64,000 nt of DNA from Struthio camelus. Lineage: Eukaryota; Chordata; Aves; Struthioniformes; Struthionidae. The stretch covers positions 43,007,817 to 43,071,816 of the forward strand of contig NC_090981.1 of assembly GCF_040807025.1 (NCBI RefSeq). The letters are read 5' to 3'. Of the stretch, positions 48,911-62,657 are shown in pieces. Made by a program: the position numbers and the translations under genes. The notes beneath the pieces were generated by a model that was not told the DNA's origin, did no database searches, and was given only the letters and a program-made list of their open reading frames with translations. Position 1 is the first letter of the stretch. Each line of letters begins with the position of its first letter.

Positions 48911-51900
48911 AGCGGTGCCTCATGCACATAGCAGGGAGCCAAAAGCTTCCTGCAAATGCAGTAAGCACCGAAGTGGTATTTGCCGTGCAAATACGTCCAT
49001 TAAATAATGAATCCATGGAGAACAGTTGTGTTATTAAAACTGCAACAAGCAAATAATAAGCTTATTATGAGGAAATGACCACTGAAGAGTTGCTGGGGGA
49101 CTGCTGTTAGGAGAACTGTAGATTGCTTTTTGTTGGTTTTTTTTTTTTTTTAAGTGCAGTGAAGTACTTGGTTCAATCCTATCCTAAGGCAAAACCAAAG
49201 GATTTGGTGGAGAACAGGGGAAGTCTAAGCCTTTTATATGTGACGTGCTCACTGTTGTCATTGAAAATTTGCTTTATAACTAAAAGCATCCAGCCAGTAT
49301 CTTGCCAAGTATTGAGCTCCTCAACGTGCATAATGCTGTCTAACAACATAACGCTACTGCTAGTGATGGGAGCGCTGTGTATTTCTGTAGGTTACTGTTC
49401 ATCCTCAAAGCACTGTGCTAAAGCTGACGGGCTGGCTGTGTCTCTCAAGAACATGCTGACACAGGGACAGTGCCAAGCTAGCCCGTGCTAGGGAGTGGGC
49501 TGCAGGCGCCTGTCCCCCAGGGGGGATCTGCATCCCTGCGTTCCCTAGGGCAGCTTGTGGTTTGGGCTCCTGTCCCTCTCAGTAGCGAGGTGGCAGAGCC
49601 CAAGGTTGCGCCTTTTCCTACCCCTGGGGAGAGAGAAGCAGCTGCAGCCAGAAGAGAGCAGGAACTACAGCTCTTTCTTGCTCTTGCACAAAGGGGTGGG
49701 AAAGGTGAAGGAGAGCGGAGGTCCCTCCTGCCCCTCTGTGCACTCTCAGCACAATTTGTGCCCTAGCAGCATTTGCAGCAGCACAGGGTGCAGGCTGCTG
49801 GTGGAAAGGGAACGGGACTGCTCTGCTTGCTTGAGTGATTTTCAGCAAAAGACTTCTCCGACTCAGTTTCCCTACTTGCAAAACATGTATAGTGGAAAGT
49901 AATTTAAGGTGAAACGTGAGATAGCGGTTATTGTCTGAGCCAACCAAAATCTGACTGTAAAAGTAGGCCAAACTCCGACAGGCTTTACTATGTGAGGAAT
50001 TATCAAGCAATCCCAGCAAATCCATTCAGTCTGAGCAATGCTTACTTCCATCGTTACTCTTGGGAATATCTTATTGCAGAAAGTTGCTATTGGAAGATTT
50101 TGCTCATAGCACTCACAGAATTTAGTACACACACAGAATAAAATAAATCCATGGTAAATTAAAACATAGTTTTGCCGCAGCAAATAATTTTTTCAAAATT
50201 ATGAAGCACAAGTAGCTTTGGACAGAGTAAAAAAAATACAGGATTTGATTTTTCTTTTTGGCCGAATCGGAGAAAGTTCATTGCTTTCAGTGCACTTATT
50301 CCTGATTACATTGGTGTAAGTGAGACTCATCAGATTTGTGGATTGGAAAATACATTCTGGTCTTCCTCAGGCAAAAGAAACAAATTTCGCATTTCATATT
50401 CAGCATCTGTTTTCCAAACAACATAATTTCTTATATTGTTGAGGAGTGAAAGCACAAGGTTAGTGTTTGAAAATCTATTATTATAGTTTTAAAAAAAACA
50501 AAAAAAGGAGGTATACATACAGGGCTTCCATTCTAGCTGTCATGATTATTATTTTTCTCAAATCTATTTTGCCTTAAAAACACAGCATGTAGTCTGGATA
50601 ATTTAAATTAACTTTTTAGGTGTTTACTTTGCTCTAATCTAGATTGCAGCATGTTAGTTTTCACTAGTTTAGAAATCTGGACTGATATGAAAGGACTGAG
50701 AAACTATTGAGCCTCCTAAGAGCTCAGACCCTATTCCTAGTAACTTTTTTTCTATACAGGCTTATTTATACATTCTTAAACCAGTCTTATGGTAAATGAA
50801 CCATGAATAGAGGTAACTGTCTTCAGAAGCTGGTTGTCAAGTACCAGATTTTTAAGTCTCTGTAAAATGCAGCCTCTGAAGTAGTATATTCTTACTGCAA
50901 TGAACTGAGATTTACAAATGTTACTTCCAATAATGCCAACATAAACTTATGAATCTACTCGTGGTAAAAAGTCTTAATATTGAGGTCTGTGTGAAGCCTA
51001 TGACTGGCTTTGGAAGGGATATAAAGTTTGGAGGAGTATAATATTTTCCTCATTGTGGAGAGATTTGTAGGTTTAAATCCCGTAGAGAATGTGTATCCCT
51101 TGCTTTTTTCCTGGGAAAAAAGACTAGATGCTTCAGGGTTCCACTGACTTCTTCCAGAATCATTCATATGCTTAAATCCATCATGCTAAAATTAGTCATG
51201 TAAAAGAAATTGTTTTCCTGTAAGTGTAAAATTTGTTAGGATCTTTAGTTTATAATTAAACCCAGTGAAGGCTCTTTTTTAGTGGAAAAATTGCTGCATG
51301 TGAATGTCTGCCAGTGGTGGCATGCACCACTGCATATATAGGTTCCTGAGGGCAGTCTGCTTCGGTGTATTGACTGTACATCCTGTAAGTCCCTGGTGCT
51401 TTCACATGCTGCTCACACTTAGCCTATCTCACTAAGGGCAGACTGCAGCCAGATGACAGCAAGCGCAGCATTTGTGTGTGCCACAAGAGGTAGAGCAAGT
51501 GAGTGAGTGTGAATGGGAGTGCATGAAATATTCCCTCTTCTCCAATGTCCAGGAAATCTGCAGCTATCTTCTCACAGGAGAACTGCAGCAAGAATATAAA
51601 CGCTAGGAAAAGAGAATCTGTAATATTCCTCTCTATTTTTTCACCTTGTATTTCAGCTGTAGACAAGCATCTTTCTGCGCCTGCTCACTTTGCCCCACTC
51701 CAGCTCATGCTAATTGACAGTTGCTTTTACTGTCTCTCTTTCTGCTGTCAGATGAAGCATTAAATTACTCTCCTCTTTGCTGCTGCCTTTCAGCAATCCA
51801 TATAGTTCCCCATCCTGCAGCCTACCCTGCTCTCAAGTGCTCTGGTGCTTCTTACAGACAGGTCTCTACCCTTCAGTGATGACCCTTCCCCATTACCCAG

Positions 51901-53949
51901 AAACCAAGAGCAAGGTGAGAGCTACTCAAGAGTTGTACTTGGCAAAGACTCTCCAGACCTGCAGCTTCTCGTTGTTATGACTTATTCTCTGACATAACTG
52001 GAACGTTACTCCCAAAGGAAACCCACATGCGAAGGGGCAGCTGTCTGCAACCCTCTCTGAAATCAATAGCAAAGCTGTCACAGAATTCAATAGGAACAGG
52101 AGAGAGCCCTGAGCACTGGGATGTTAAGGAAATCTAGGCATTCACTGACTGATGAAATAACTTCTCACTGATGTTGATTTAGAAAAATGGACTGTGAACA
52201 GCTAGCAACAGTGCTTAAGGTTCGAGCTGACGTTTTCACCAAACTCAGTTGGTAAAGTCAAAATACTGTTTACTTTCATGTTCTTTATTAAAATTCTAAA
52301 TACTCCTGATACCTGGAGTAGGTAAATTCCTACGAGCTAGGTCTCAGACCAGATGCTCAACAGCTCTTAAAGGCCTTTCTGGGCAGCTTCATTTACAGCT
52401 ACTGTATGGATTCTGAGTGTGATGATCCTGGCTCCTGCTCCTGGCTCTGCTGCAAGTCTCAGGCGTGGCCAGGGCAAATAACTTAATTCCCCAACTTTAC
52501 TTTCCCAGTCATTAACAGAAAGGTTAGTTCTGTACTGCAATGAGACTAAAATGAAGAGGGTCTTTAAAATACTGAAAGAAATAAATACTTTTTGTTGCTT
52601 TATTGATATTAAATGCAGTTATAGGATGTGTTCGTCTGCAACTAGATGCATTAGGTTCATCCACCAGCAACTAAGACTGCACAGCTGGGTGACAAATCGT
52701 AGTCTACTTCATTTTGCTTCTGCTGAGCCTGTCTTCAAGCTGGTCCTCAAAGCGAGCTACTAGCAGAGCAGCATGGCACCACGCAAACATGCAGCATATG
52801 CAGATATGAACCACAGCCTGGTTTGTGAACTTTGACAGCTACTGGGGGGAAAAAAAATTACTTGAAATTTCAAAGAAATTTGATTGCTAGGGTCAACACA
52901 GGCTATCTCTGGTAAGTGAAAAACCATAGTCTGTCAGATAGGTTGGTGATCTCAGTCCCATTCTTGAGGAACGAATATCCATATTGGCATAAATAAAATG
53001 ACCTGTGGGCAGGATGGGAAGAGAGAGAGGCTAACGGCTGAGTCTCTGTTCAAATAGTCTCTCTAAACTGAGGCATCTTAGATGTGAAGCTATCGCTGCT
53101 GCTGTAGTGAGAGCAGATAGGACAAACTGGTCTGATTGTGAACGCACTTCAGGAATACTAGATATCAACATTAAAATGTTTGGAGCGTTTTGTCGTTCTG
53201 CCTCATGTTCCTCACAGCAACCACGCTTCATGTTTGTAGCATTTTTACATCACTTATTAAAACCTAGATGGAGAGGCGCTGCTTAAACATCAGGTAACGC
53301 TCCAAGAAGAGGAAAAGGTACATACAGAGCTGGTGGTTGGTAACCGAGTGTCAGATGAATGCTTTATTAGGCAGTGACCGTACTGCTTGGATGGTGTTAC
53401 CAATTCGTGAAGGATTTATAACGTGCCATTGAAAACAGAGGGATTTAAACTAAAATCTTGCAAAGACTTAAAAACCACATGTTTAACTTTACACCTCGCA
53501 TGTAGCTCCACTGAGGTCAATGAAACTATTCACCGCGGAAAGTTAAGTACATGTATAAATCTCGGCAGGATTAAGGATTTAGCTTGATTATCTCCCCAGG
53601 GACTGGAAACAGGGGCTGGCAGTTATCAGATGTATAGCCCAAGAGATCAGAGACAGTTTGTGTCTTTGAATATTGGTCTAATTGAAGAACAGCATTAAAA
53701 TTGTTGAACAATTCTGGCTTTTTCCCCTAAACGTGCAGCAGGTTTTGTGTGGCTACGAGCTCCTACTTAAAAATCCCCTAATCAATTGAAATCTGCTTCC
53801 TGCTGGCAAAGAAAAACAGGTGCATTTTGATTTTTAAAGTAAGTGTTTTTTAACAGCTTTGGAAAACAAAATAGGATGTGACACAGTTGTCGGGGAGGGT
53901 GGACTTTGGGGGGGGGGGGGGGAGGACATATTGAATGTATCAAAAGTCT
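48911..53949. other. Intergenic DNA between CpG islands 2 and 3
   Basis: 5 kb AT-rich DNA. Contains a T13-type run near 49138-49152 and A-rich stretches. No gene, repeat family or RNA recognised. A 15-base G run starts at 53908 just before CpG island 3. Confidence 0.6.
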
Positions 53950-55420
53950 TGAAGCCAGACGCTCTCCCGGGGTTTGTACTAGGGAGGGGAGCTCTCCTCC
54001 TCCTCGGCTGAAGGAGGCCCTGGCTGCACCAGTGCCGCCGCAGAGGCCATGAGGTGGAAGGGGCCAGGCGGGTTTCTGCTCACCCCCCGGTGCCCGAGGG
54101 CAGCGCCGGGGCCCTGATGCCGGCAAGGGGGGGGGGGCTCAGCCCGCGGCAGCAGAGCCGCCCCCGAGCAGGCAGCGCCCGCCGCCCAGGGCGGCCGGGC
54201 CGGGCCGGGCGCGAGGCGCCAACGGCCGCCCGGCGCCAACGGCCGCCCCCTGCCCCCACCCGCGCGCGGGGTGGGGGGGGGGGAGGAGAGGGCGTCGGCC
54301 GGCGCTGGAGGCCAAGTGGGGAAAGGGGCCGGAGCGGTTTAGGGCGCCGGGCAGCTAGAGGAGGAAGAGCGCGGTCCCCGGGCGGGGGGGGGGGGGAGGA
54401 GGGAGCCGCGGCCTCGCGCTGCGCGCCGGTGCGGAGACGGCCAGGGTGCCGGGGAGGCGTTGCGGGGCGAGGTAGGCGCTACATGGGCGGGAGCGGCCGG
54501 GGCAGCGCCACAGGCTCGGCGGCGGCGGCGGGAGGTGGTGCCGCGGGGTGCGCGGCGCAGGGGCGGCGGCCCCGCAGCCCCGGCGGGCGGGCGGGCGGGC
54601 GGCAGGTGGGAGCGGGCCGCGCCGCGGTGGCCGGTGCAGCGGGGGCGGGCGGGGGAGGGATGGGCTGCGCTCCCAGCATCCACGTCTCGCAGAGCGGCGT
54701 GATTTACTGCCGGGACTCGGACGAGTCCAATTCCCCCCACCAGACCACCACCATCTCGCAGGGCACCGCCACCCTGCACGGCCTCTTCATCAAGACCGAC
54801 GCGGCCGACTCCATCCCCTCGGTCGTCGCCTACCAGAGCCGGCAGCCGCCGCCCTGCACCGGCCCCCGCCGCAAGGAGCGCAGGGAGCCCGGCGCCTCCG
54901 CCAGGGCCCGGGCGCCCCACTGCTGCGGCATCGAGGCGGAGACCCAGACCAGCGACAGCAGCGTCAAGGTAACCCGCGGCGGGGGCGGCAGGCGGCGGCG
55001 GCCCGGCAAGAAGCCCCCCGCGGCCCAGGCGAGAGGAGGGGGAAGGTCTCGGCAGGTCCCTGGGGGCGGCGCGGGGCGGCCGCGGCGCAGGGCAGCACTG
55101 CGGGGAAGGAGGCGCCGCGGCGGCGTCCTCCTCCTCTTTCTCCTCCTCCTCCTCCTCGGCTGGGAGGGCGATGCCGCGGCACATGGGCTGCAGCTGCGAG
55201 GCGCGGTTGCCGTGGCGCCCACTGACCCGCCGCAGCGGCGGGGGGCTTGCGCCCGCGTGTGAAGGCAGCCCGCGGCGGGTTGAGCGCCGTGCGGTGTGCG
55301 GCCCTGCGCTGGAGCAGCTCTTGGGGCTGCCCCCGCGGGCGGAAGGGCTCCTTTCGACCTTTGTGGTTGATAGCGGGGAGTGGGCAGCTGGGGGAGACGC
55401 TAATATGCTGGAATAAAATC
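53950..55420 (+). promoter_or_regulatory. PDE8B: CpG island 3, PDE8B promoter and 5' region
   Basis: 1.5 kb CpG-dense island around the PDE8B first coding exon, with many GGGCGG boxes and no clear TATA box. It has long G runs on the coding strand at 53908-53922, 54127-54136, 54273-54283 and 54384-54396. The transcription start is not visible from sequence but should lie upstream of 54660. Confidence 0.85.
54660..54968 (+). CDS. PDE8B: PDE8B, high-affinity cAMP phosphodiesterase 8B, first coding exon
   Basis: 103 codons from ATG at 54660 (GGGATGGGC) to a consensus donor (AAG|GTAACC) in phase 0. The N-terminus [20 protein letters not shown] matches PDE8B and its paralogue PDE8A. Gly2 and Cys3 form a likely myristoylation/palmitoylation site (inference). 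The exon ends with AEAETQT-like [12 protein letters not shown], as in human, while the middle (residues 30-85) is divergent and Pro/Arg-rich. PDE8 enzymes hydrolyse cAMP with high affinity and carry REC, PAS and PDEase domains, all encoded by exons beyond the window. I chose this start because it is shared by the family, although the frame is open for another 600 bases upstream. Confidence 0.96.
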
Positions 55421-58400
55421 TCCTCCAGCGCAACAGCAAGTACTTGATATTGCGGGTTTTTTCCTTCCTTTTTTTTTTTTTTTCTCCTGCCTGTATCTAG
55501 TTAAAATGAACTGTTGCAGCTATAGGTGAATGTTCAGCTGAAAAATAAACCCTTTAGATGGGCACACGTGTGCAGGTACCCTCGTTGTTGCAGGGCTAGC
55601 AGTAACTCCTGGAGCGGGTGAACGGGAGGCTGTGTGTTGGGTTTGCTCGCTTTCAAAGCTGGAAGGCTTGCGTCTGCCTGTTAGTGGCTAAGGCAGGTGC
55701 CACAGCAACCAGCGTGTCATCTTCGCTTGAACCTGGCAGTTAAAAAAAGGTATTTGCTCTGGAGTTTTTGTTTGTTTGGTACTAGCAGGTACCAAAGAAG
55801 AAGTAGACTCTTCGTTACTTTCTCCAAAAGTTTTGTAAGAATTACATGTTGTGCTGTTGCTTTATTTCAAAGCTTATAGTTCATTATAAAAACTAATGGT
55901 GTCGTGATCACCACTGCACCTTAAGTTACTTTTCTGTTGTAGTAGTAAAGCAGGATATCGTATCACAAAGTAATTCCACTGATGTAAATAGATCATGTTA
56001 TTTTGTCATATAACTTAAAAAATTAGTGTGAACTCAAAACATAATCTACTTAAATAATTAAAACAAGAAATCATCTAAGGAAAATGTGAATGAAAGAGAT
56101 CACAGGAAAAAAAATAGCCCCTAGTTAGTTTGTTTGATCGCATGCTGAGAAACTTGCAGAGATGTCTGTGGTTATGTTGCCTGTTTTTCTCATTCAGAGG
56201 CAGAACCTGCACAATCCAGGATATGAACACAAATTAAAAAGGACTGGAGTAATAATCTGTTAAATTTCTTGGGGTTTTTTGAAATTTGTTTTTAAAAACT
56301 TGAGACTAGGAAGAGATGCTTCTTAAAAAACAAAGTAAGATTTTCTTTTTTAAATGAGGAGAGCAAAATAGACGTTCTTGCCCAAGTCTTTATAAATTGT
56401 AAATTGGAAAAAAGGTTTTCTAAGGCGGTAATATCTGCTTAGGTTCTTCTTAATGGTTTATTATTTGTTATTACATAATAATCTGCTCTTATAAGCCAAT
56501 ATATTTGTCAACTGTTTGGTTATTAAAAGTGAACATCCTTCAGATGTTCAACTTTGTAATTGGCACTCTAATTTCATTTTGGGTAGTTTCAGGTTCTTTT
56601 TACCATTTTTGAGTCCCAAGCAGGTAAATGATGCTTTTTTTTTTTTTTTTTAACTGTTTCAGTGATGTACAGAAATGTTTCCATACCATAAGAATTAAGA
56701 TCTATAAAATATTTTTATAACAATTTTGAACAAATTTAGAGCTTCTCTTCTAGCCAGTACTCCTCGCACAATTTCATGCGAGTTGATGTTGTAGTTATAT
56801 ATGTGTGTGACCAAAGCAAGGTTTGAATATTGCAGAACTAACATAAATACAGAATACTACTTAATATCTGTCTGTCTATAAGAAAGGGAGAAGCTTGGTG
56901 CTATAGTCCTCTGATAATGTAGCAAAAATTATTTCCGTAGAAGTTGAAGAAAAATATTAGTAATTTTGGTACAGAGAACATGTCTACTAAATGTTCTTGT
57001 TTTTAATTCTCATAGAGCTTAGTTACATATATTAGCTGTGTTGAAACTTCAACTAGCTGTCTTTAAGGAAAGGAAATACAGATGTGGGTCAAATGGCTGC
57101 TGGCATTATTATAAATTGATATTATATCCTGGTTATGTTACCGTTCAACACACTTAAACCATGCTGCTTCGTTTGGCTTTATTTTCTGTTCTAAACTATT
57201 TTTTCATTGTTTACACAATCAAGTATCACATTTGCATCTGACCTTATATTTCTAAGATGTTTTAAAACTTACCTGTACATTAATATTAAACTGTCATTAA
57301 ACAAAATCAATCTGTAATGATTCCATTTCAGTGTAATTCAAATGAAAAACAACAAAGATCAATTGTTGCTTGAACTACATCATGGCTTGCCTAAACTTTA
57401 CTTTTTAAGTCCATAGAATCTGTACTCATTGGGGCGAGATCAGTGTTACAAAGATATTTGGTGGAGTTTTTCTCTTTTTTCTTTTTTCTTTTTTTTTGTT
57501 TTTACGTTCTTTAATAAAAGTTCTGAATCGTTCCAAGCATTCAGATGTTCTGGTCAAGTCCTACTCATATCAGCTATGAGTAACCATTTGATATTTTTAG
57601 TGTGTGCGCACGCTTCTTTGTGGATGTCAGAAGTTTGGTAACAATTATCTGCAGTTTAGTTGAGAAAGTTAAGTAAGTGGACTTGTTAAGTATTGTAAGG
57701 TGAATCTGTGCCATAATTTGAAATAGGATCCACAGTTTCTAGTGCCTAGCCATATATTATGTTACTAAGTTACTTAGGCACAAACTGAAGTAAAATGCAG
57801 ACTTTCCTTGCCCGTGCTCGCTCCTTAATAAACCCTGTGCTCTTAGGGCCAAAGAGGAATTGTAATATTCATACAACTACTGCAGTTACGTGTAGCAGAT
57901 GTACTCTTCTGTGAGGGGTTGACCCAGTAACATGTAATATTTCCTGCAGGAACAATGTCATGGCAGCAAACAGTATCCTGTATCAGCTTTACATAAAGAT
58001 ATATGCCATTTTACTTCAGTGAAGCATAACATGGTGTGTGGGATAATACTGAGCATATAATGGTTGCTTGACCCATTGCCCAACTGTTGCCACTCCTGAA
58101 GGGCAACAGTGCCAGCTGTTCAGCAAGAAGTAAACAGTTTCTTGATAAGGCAAAAAGTGAAGAATATTGCATCTAATTGAAAGTTGGCCTGAGTAAACAG
58201 TTCTGTTCTAATGACTGAGAACACATTTTTTTACGGCAAATGCTTGGGATATCCAATGTATATTTCCTGTCTATTAGAAAATGCTAATTTTGTCTCTAGT
58301 GTGGCTCGACTCTATGTACAGAAGGCTTTCAGTTGTTTGTTTGTTTGAGTTTTCAGTAAAAATATTAATGTAAACAGTTCCCTGGTCATCTGAAAAGATA

Positions 58401-59835
58401 ATAGAAGTTTTACCTATTTATGCTTATTCTTTAGGACTTAAAGAATGCAAATACATTTTTTTCATCATTGACAAATACAAATCCTAGGCAAAAGTATGTA
58501 TTCAGGTATGCCTTCCTTTAACATCTCGATACTTAAGCGTTAGCCAAACTTAAAGACTAGAAGAGCAAACAAACTTTAAAGCTATTGTTGCTAACTCATA
58601 GCCAAGTGGGAAAGAGAGCTGTCTTCTGCTGATTGCTTTATCCTTTCTCTTTTTGAAGGGACGAGAACACCAAGTGTAATGATTTGATTCACTCATGCCA
58701 TATTCTTGGTGGAAGAAGAGAAAAATCTGTGTATGAACATCTCTTGAAAGTCAGTCACAGCAAAAACTTGTTTTTGACAGTTTTCAGGCTTTTCCATATC
58801 AAACTAATTATTAGAGGCAAAACTCAGAAATAAAGCAATACAATGGGACAACTTTTTGCTTTTTAGTGGCCATGTGGTGTTGGTTTGTGTTAATTTCCAA
58901 GGTGGAAGCAGTGAGGAAGCTGTTCTTCAGCCTGTCAAATGCTTACTTTTTCTGATCCTTAAAGAAAAGGGTGGGGGAAGGCTAAGGGCAAAGAGCTATG
59001 GAGAACTTGGAGAACTCCAAGTATTGAGAGTGCTGTATTAGGCCCACGGGCCCTGGAGAAATGTAACCCTAAGCATTGCCTGGATCTAAAATAGGATTCT
59101 TCTCTTTAAACCAATGTCATGTCCAAGAACAGGAATAAGTCACTGGCATTCTACTTCTTGTTTTGTTCAAACTATGCTACTGTTTCACTGGCTGCTAATA
59201 TGTTCCCTAGGCTAGACTTGAAAAAAACCTCAAGCCTGTGCTAGGAGAAATATCCTTGCTTTGTGAATCAGCATGACGAAAGTCAATTTCACAACTAGTT
59301 ATGACATCTAAGGCATCCCAGTCCTCTTGAGCATGTTCTGGAGCTGCAAAGCTCTTAGAAAAGTTCTTACAGCAGGCTGAAAAGTGTTAGTACATTGAGC
59401 TATGTTACAGTGCAGAGCCTTTTCAACTTAGCTGTTCTCTGAAAGGAATAGGCCTCAATGACTCTTACCACAAAAAAAAAAAATGCTAGCAGAGAAGTGC
59501 TTTCCTTGGACTAAGCCCAGACTTCTTAAATGAGTACACTAAAAAGACTTTTGCAGAGAGTTGCTGCTCCGTGTCTGGCTTTTTTTTTTCCTTCCCCTCT
59601 CCTTCAAGTGGTGCAGGTAAATTTCAATAAGTTCTGTAGTTGTTCTGTTAAGCAGTGCTAGACAGGAGAAATGTGTATATTGAAGTGTTACAGGATGGAG
59701 GAAACCTTTTTCAAAGAAAATAACAAGCCACTTGGCAAAGAAAACAAAGCAGCCGTATAGATTAAACTTACTTGGTACTGACTCCTTAACAGAACCATCT
59801 GGACTTCCAAAACAGTTCTGGGTGATAGGCATTTC

Positions 59836-59893
59836 TATATATTATCTATAGATATATAGAGAGATTATAGAATGAATATTAATATCTATCTAT
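59836..59893. repeat. Imperfect TATC/TATA microsatellite
   Basis: CTATATATTATCTATAGATATATAG and ATATCTATCTATATATTATC units separated by an unrelated dozen bases. AT-rich and self-complementary. Confidence 0.75.
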
Positions 59894-62657
59894 ATATTAT
59901 CATTATACACAAAACACATCTTTCTTCTCTTTCTTAGTTTTCGGCTGGATTGGTTCCATGAATGCACTCAGGAGTGTTAATGTCACTACAGAGTACTGCT
60001 TTTTTCCTGCTCGTTCAAGGCAGTGCTAGCTTAACCAAACACTGGTTTGGGGCAGTGTGTGTGTGTACAGAAAACATTAATTATCTTTTTATCTTATTTG
60101 ATTAAAAGATAAGTTATCTAAAGGATTACTTGGGTTGTTCCCTTATTTCACTAATCATTCACCATAAAAGTATTTGCTTCAGGAGCATACTGTCAACCTT
60201 ATAGATGGAGAAGAAGCTGCTAGAGAACAATGACCCTGTGGGATGATTTTAACGTATTAGACAATAGAGGTGGGGCAAACTGCTCTACTGAGATATGCTC
60301 AGAAGAGACCAGTCCATTTCCTGTCTCTCATCTTTTTGTGATTCTGATGTTCTCTTTCTCTCTGTGGCGATGTTCATCGGTGCTAGGTATCAGCTCAAGA
60401 GAGTCAGCTGGAGCACAAGAGAGGAGAGAAGAGCTGTTGAAGACAGACACTGTCAGATGGAAAAGAGAAACCAGTAGCTGCACATAGGCAAATAGTAAAA
60501 CTAAGCCCCTCTTGGAAACTTTGGAGAGAACGATATACTTGAACCATTTAGGCATTGGGAATCAACAGGCATCTTAGTACCCCTGCAGCCCACCCCCCAT
60601 CAAGTCCTCTAGCAAAAAATTACTTGGGACTATCTGCTCTCAATGCCCAGAGCATCCAACTGTTTTAGCTAAACTGGGTCTGTTTGCTACTTTTTGTTTG
60701 TTTTCAACCTTATGCCGTTTGCTGTGCACAAAATGAGACCCAGCCTTTACCTTCAAAGGAGCTTGAGTTGCATCTCTTGGCAATTCCTAGTGCTCCATGA
60801 CCATGCTGAATGCAGAGCAGAGCAGGTGGATTTCAGACAAAACTGACCACATGCTGAAAGTAATGCAAATGGAGAAACTCTGCCCTGTACCCTGGGGAAC
60901 AGTGCATGGAGAACAGTCCTGGGAACAGTATGCAGGAGATACGTTTGAATTCCCACAGCTGAGAAGGGTCTAGAATACCTTCTACTTCCTGGATGCTTAA
61001 TAATCATGTGTTATACAGAAGATGGGCACCATTTTCCTCTTTCAGAAGAGTAATCTAGTCATCCATTATATCTGCAGTAGTGGTTTGGGCAGTAGAATAA
61101 TGAAGCAGTTTTAGGTTATGAATCTAAATAGTCCACCTGCTCTGCCTGTCTGAGTGACAGGCAAAAATATCAAATGTCTCTTGTAAGCATTCCTTGTCAG
61201 CTGGTGTGATAAGAACTCCCCACCCCTCCATGTACATGGGTCACATTGAAGTGCTGATCTTGCCCTAATTTCTGTAATGAGCATTTAAGAGCCTGACTCA
61301 CGATAATGTTTGCTATTCCTGGTTGGGGTACTTTTGATAAATCAAAGTTTATTAGTTCAGATAGATTGCCATACCTCTTCTACTTCCAAAAGGGCACAGT
61401 TGGTCCTAGATCAGATCGCTAAGCTGCACTGTACGGTGTAGGCATTCTCCTGACCTAGAAAGTAATGCAAGTGCTTTTTTCAATAACTGTAATGTGCAGT
61501 AGAATGAAATAGTTGTCAATTTTGTGTAACAATCTCTAAAGCCCATAGAAGTCAATAGGAGTATTTTTACAAGATCCTAGTGATTTCCCTAACAAGACCT
61601 AATATTTCATAAGCTTCTTGAATGGACAGTGTAATACAGCCCTAACAAGCCACATTCATGCTGCTTTGGGTTATATCTTGCCAGATCTCAGGGTATTTTA
61701 TTTTCCATATAGATCATTCTTTGCTTGTATTTCCTGTCTACCTCTTGGTCACTCCTTTTTTTTTTTTCTCAAAGACTCAACTCTGTCTCCGTTAGGGCTT
61801 TCTCGGTGAAGCCTGAAGTGAAATGCATGTAGTCTATGTCAGTTTTCTGGATTTATCTTTAATATACATGTAACTTTCTGAAATTGCTTTCAGGGAAGCC
61901 TCTTATGTACCTGTGTGGTTGCTAGGAGATAATATGTGAAGTGTTTCATGGTGTAGCAGAATTTAACTCTTTTGGGGGAGTGTTGTCATGGTAACTAAAA
62001 CCAGTATTTTCTGGACTTCAGAATAACTCAGCGCTAGCAGGATTATGGCCTTAGAAAATCTGCAGTCACCTTTATGGGTATAAAAATAAATGTACTGTAC
62101 TGATACCTTGTAGAATGCAGCATGTATTTAAAATGCATCATTTTGTGATTGAGACTATGAGTTCGCAATAATGGGTGCCAAGTGATTGTTTCCTATGCCT
62201 TACTGTCCTTCTCTTGCCTGGTTTAGCAGTTGCGTTTCTACCCCAGTAAGTCAGCTGTCTTGCTGTGTAGCAATAGCTGATCACTCACTTTTCTGGGAGC
62301 AATTTGTTTGGGGCAATTTTTACAATACAAGAAGCTCATTCTCTAGGAGCTCTCAGCACTCCCCAGAAGGCTTTTGGCTAGTGAAGCTTGAGTTGCCTTT
62401 CCTTTTGGTGGGGAAGGAGGGCTATCCAGAGGTACGTTATTTTTTCTGAGTGAAAAATGCTGCACAGCGTTCTGGAGGTAGCCTCTAATTCAGGTAACTG
62501 TTTTCAGCTGAGAGGAGTAGTTAGCCCGTGTGTTCACAAGCAGTATTTTTCTCTTGCAGATCAACTGTTTGTGTCAACCATGGATCCAGTCCCTCAGCAT
62601 CCACATATTTATAAATTTATATCCCACCTGTACTGTCAGTTATAAAAGAACAAAATA

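Noticed and set aside
47728-48912. 394-codon + strand frame in CpG island 2, with equally long minus-strand frames
   Set aside because: Overlapping open frames on both strands with Gly/Ala/Pro/Arg composition are typical of GC-rich DNA without stops. Only the short donor-bounded segment at 48059-48109 is kept as a candidate.
54339-55439. 366-codon minus-strand frame opposite PDE8B exon 1
   Set aside because: Antisense shadow of a GC-rich island; no domain and no independent start evidence.
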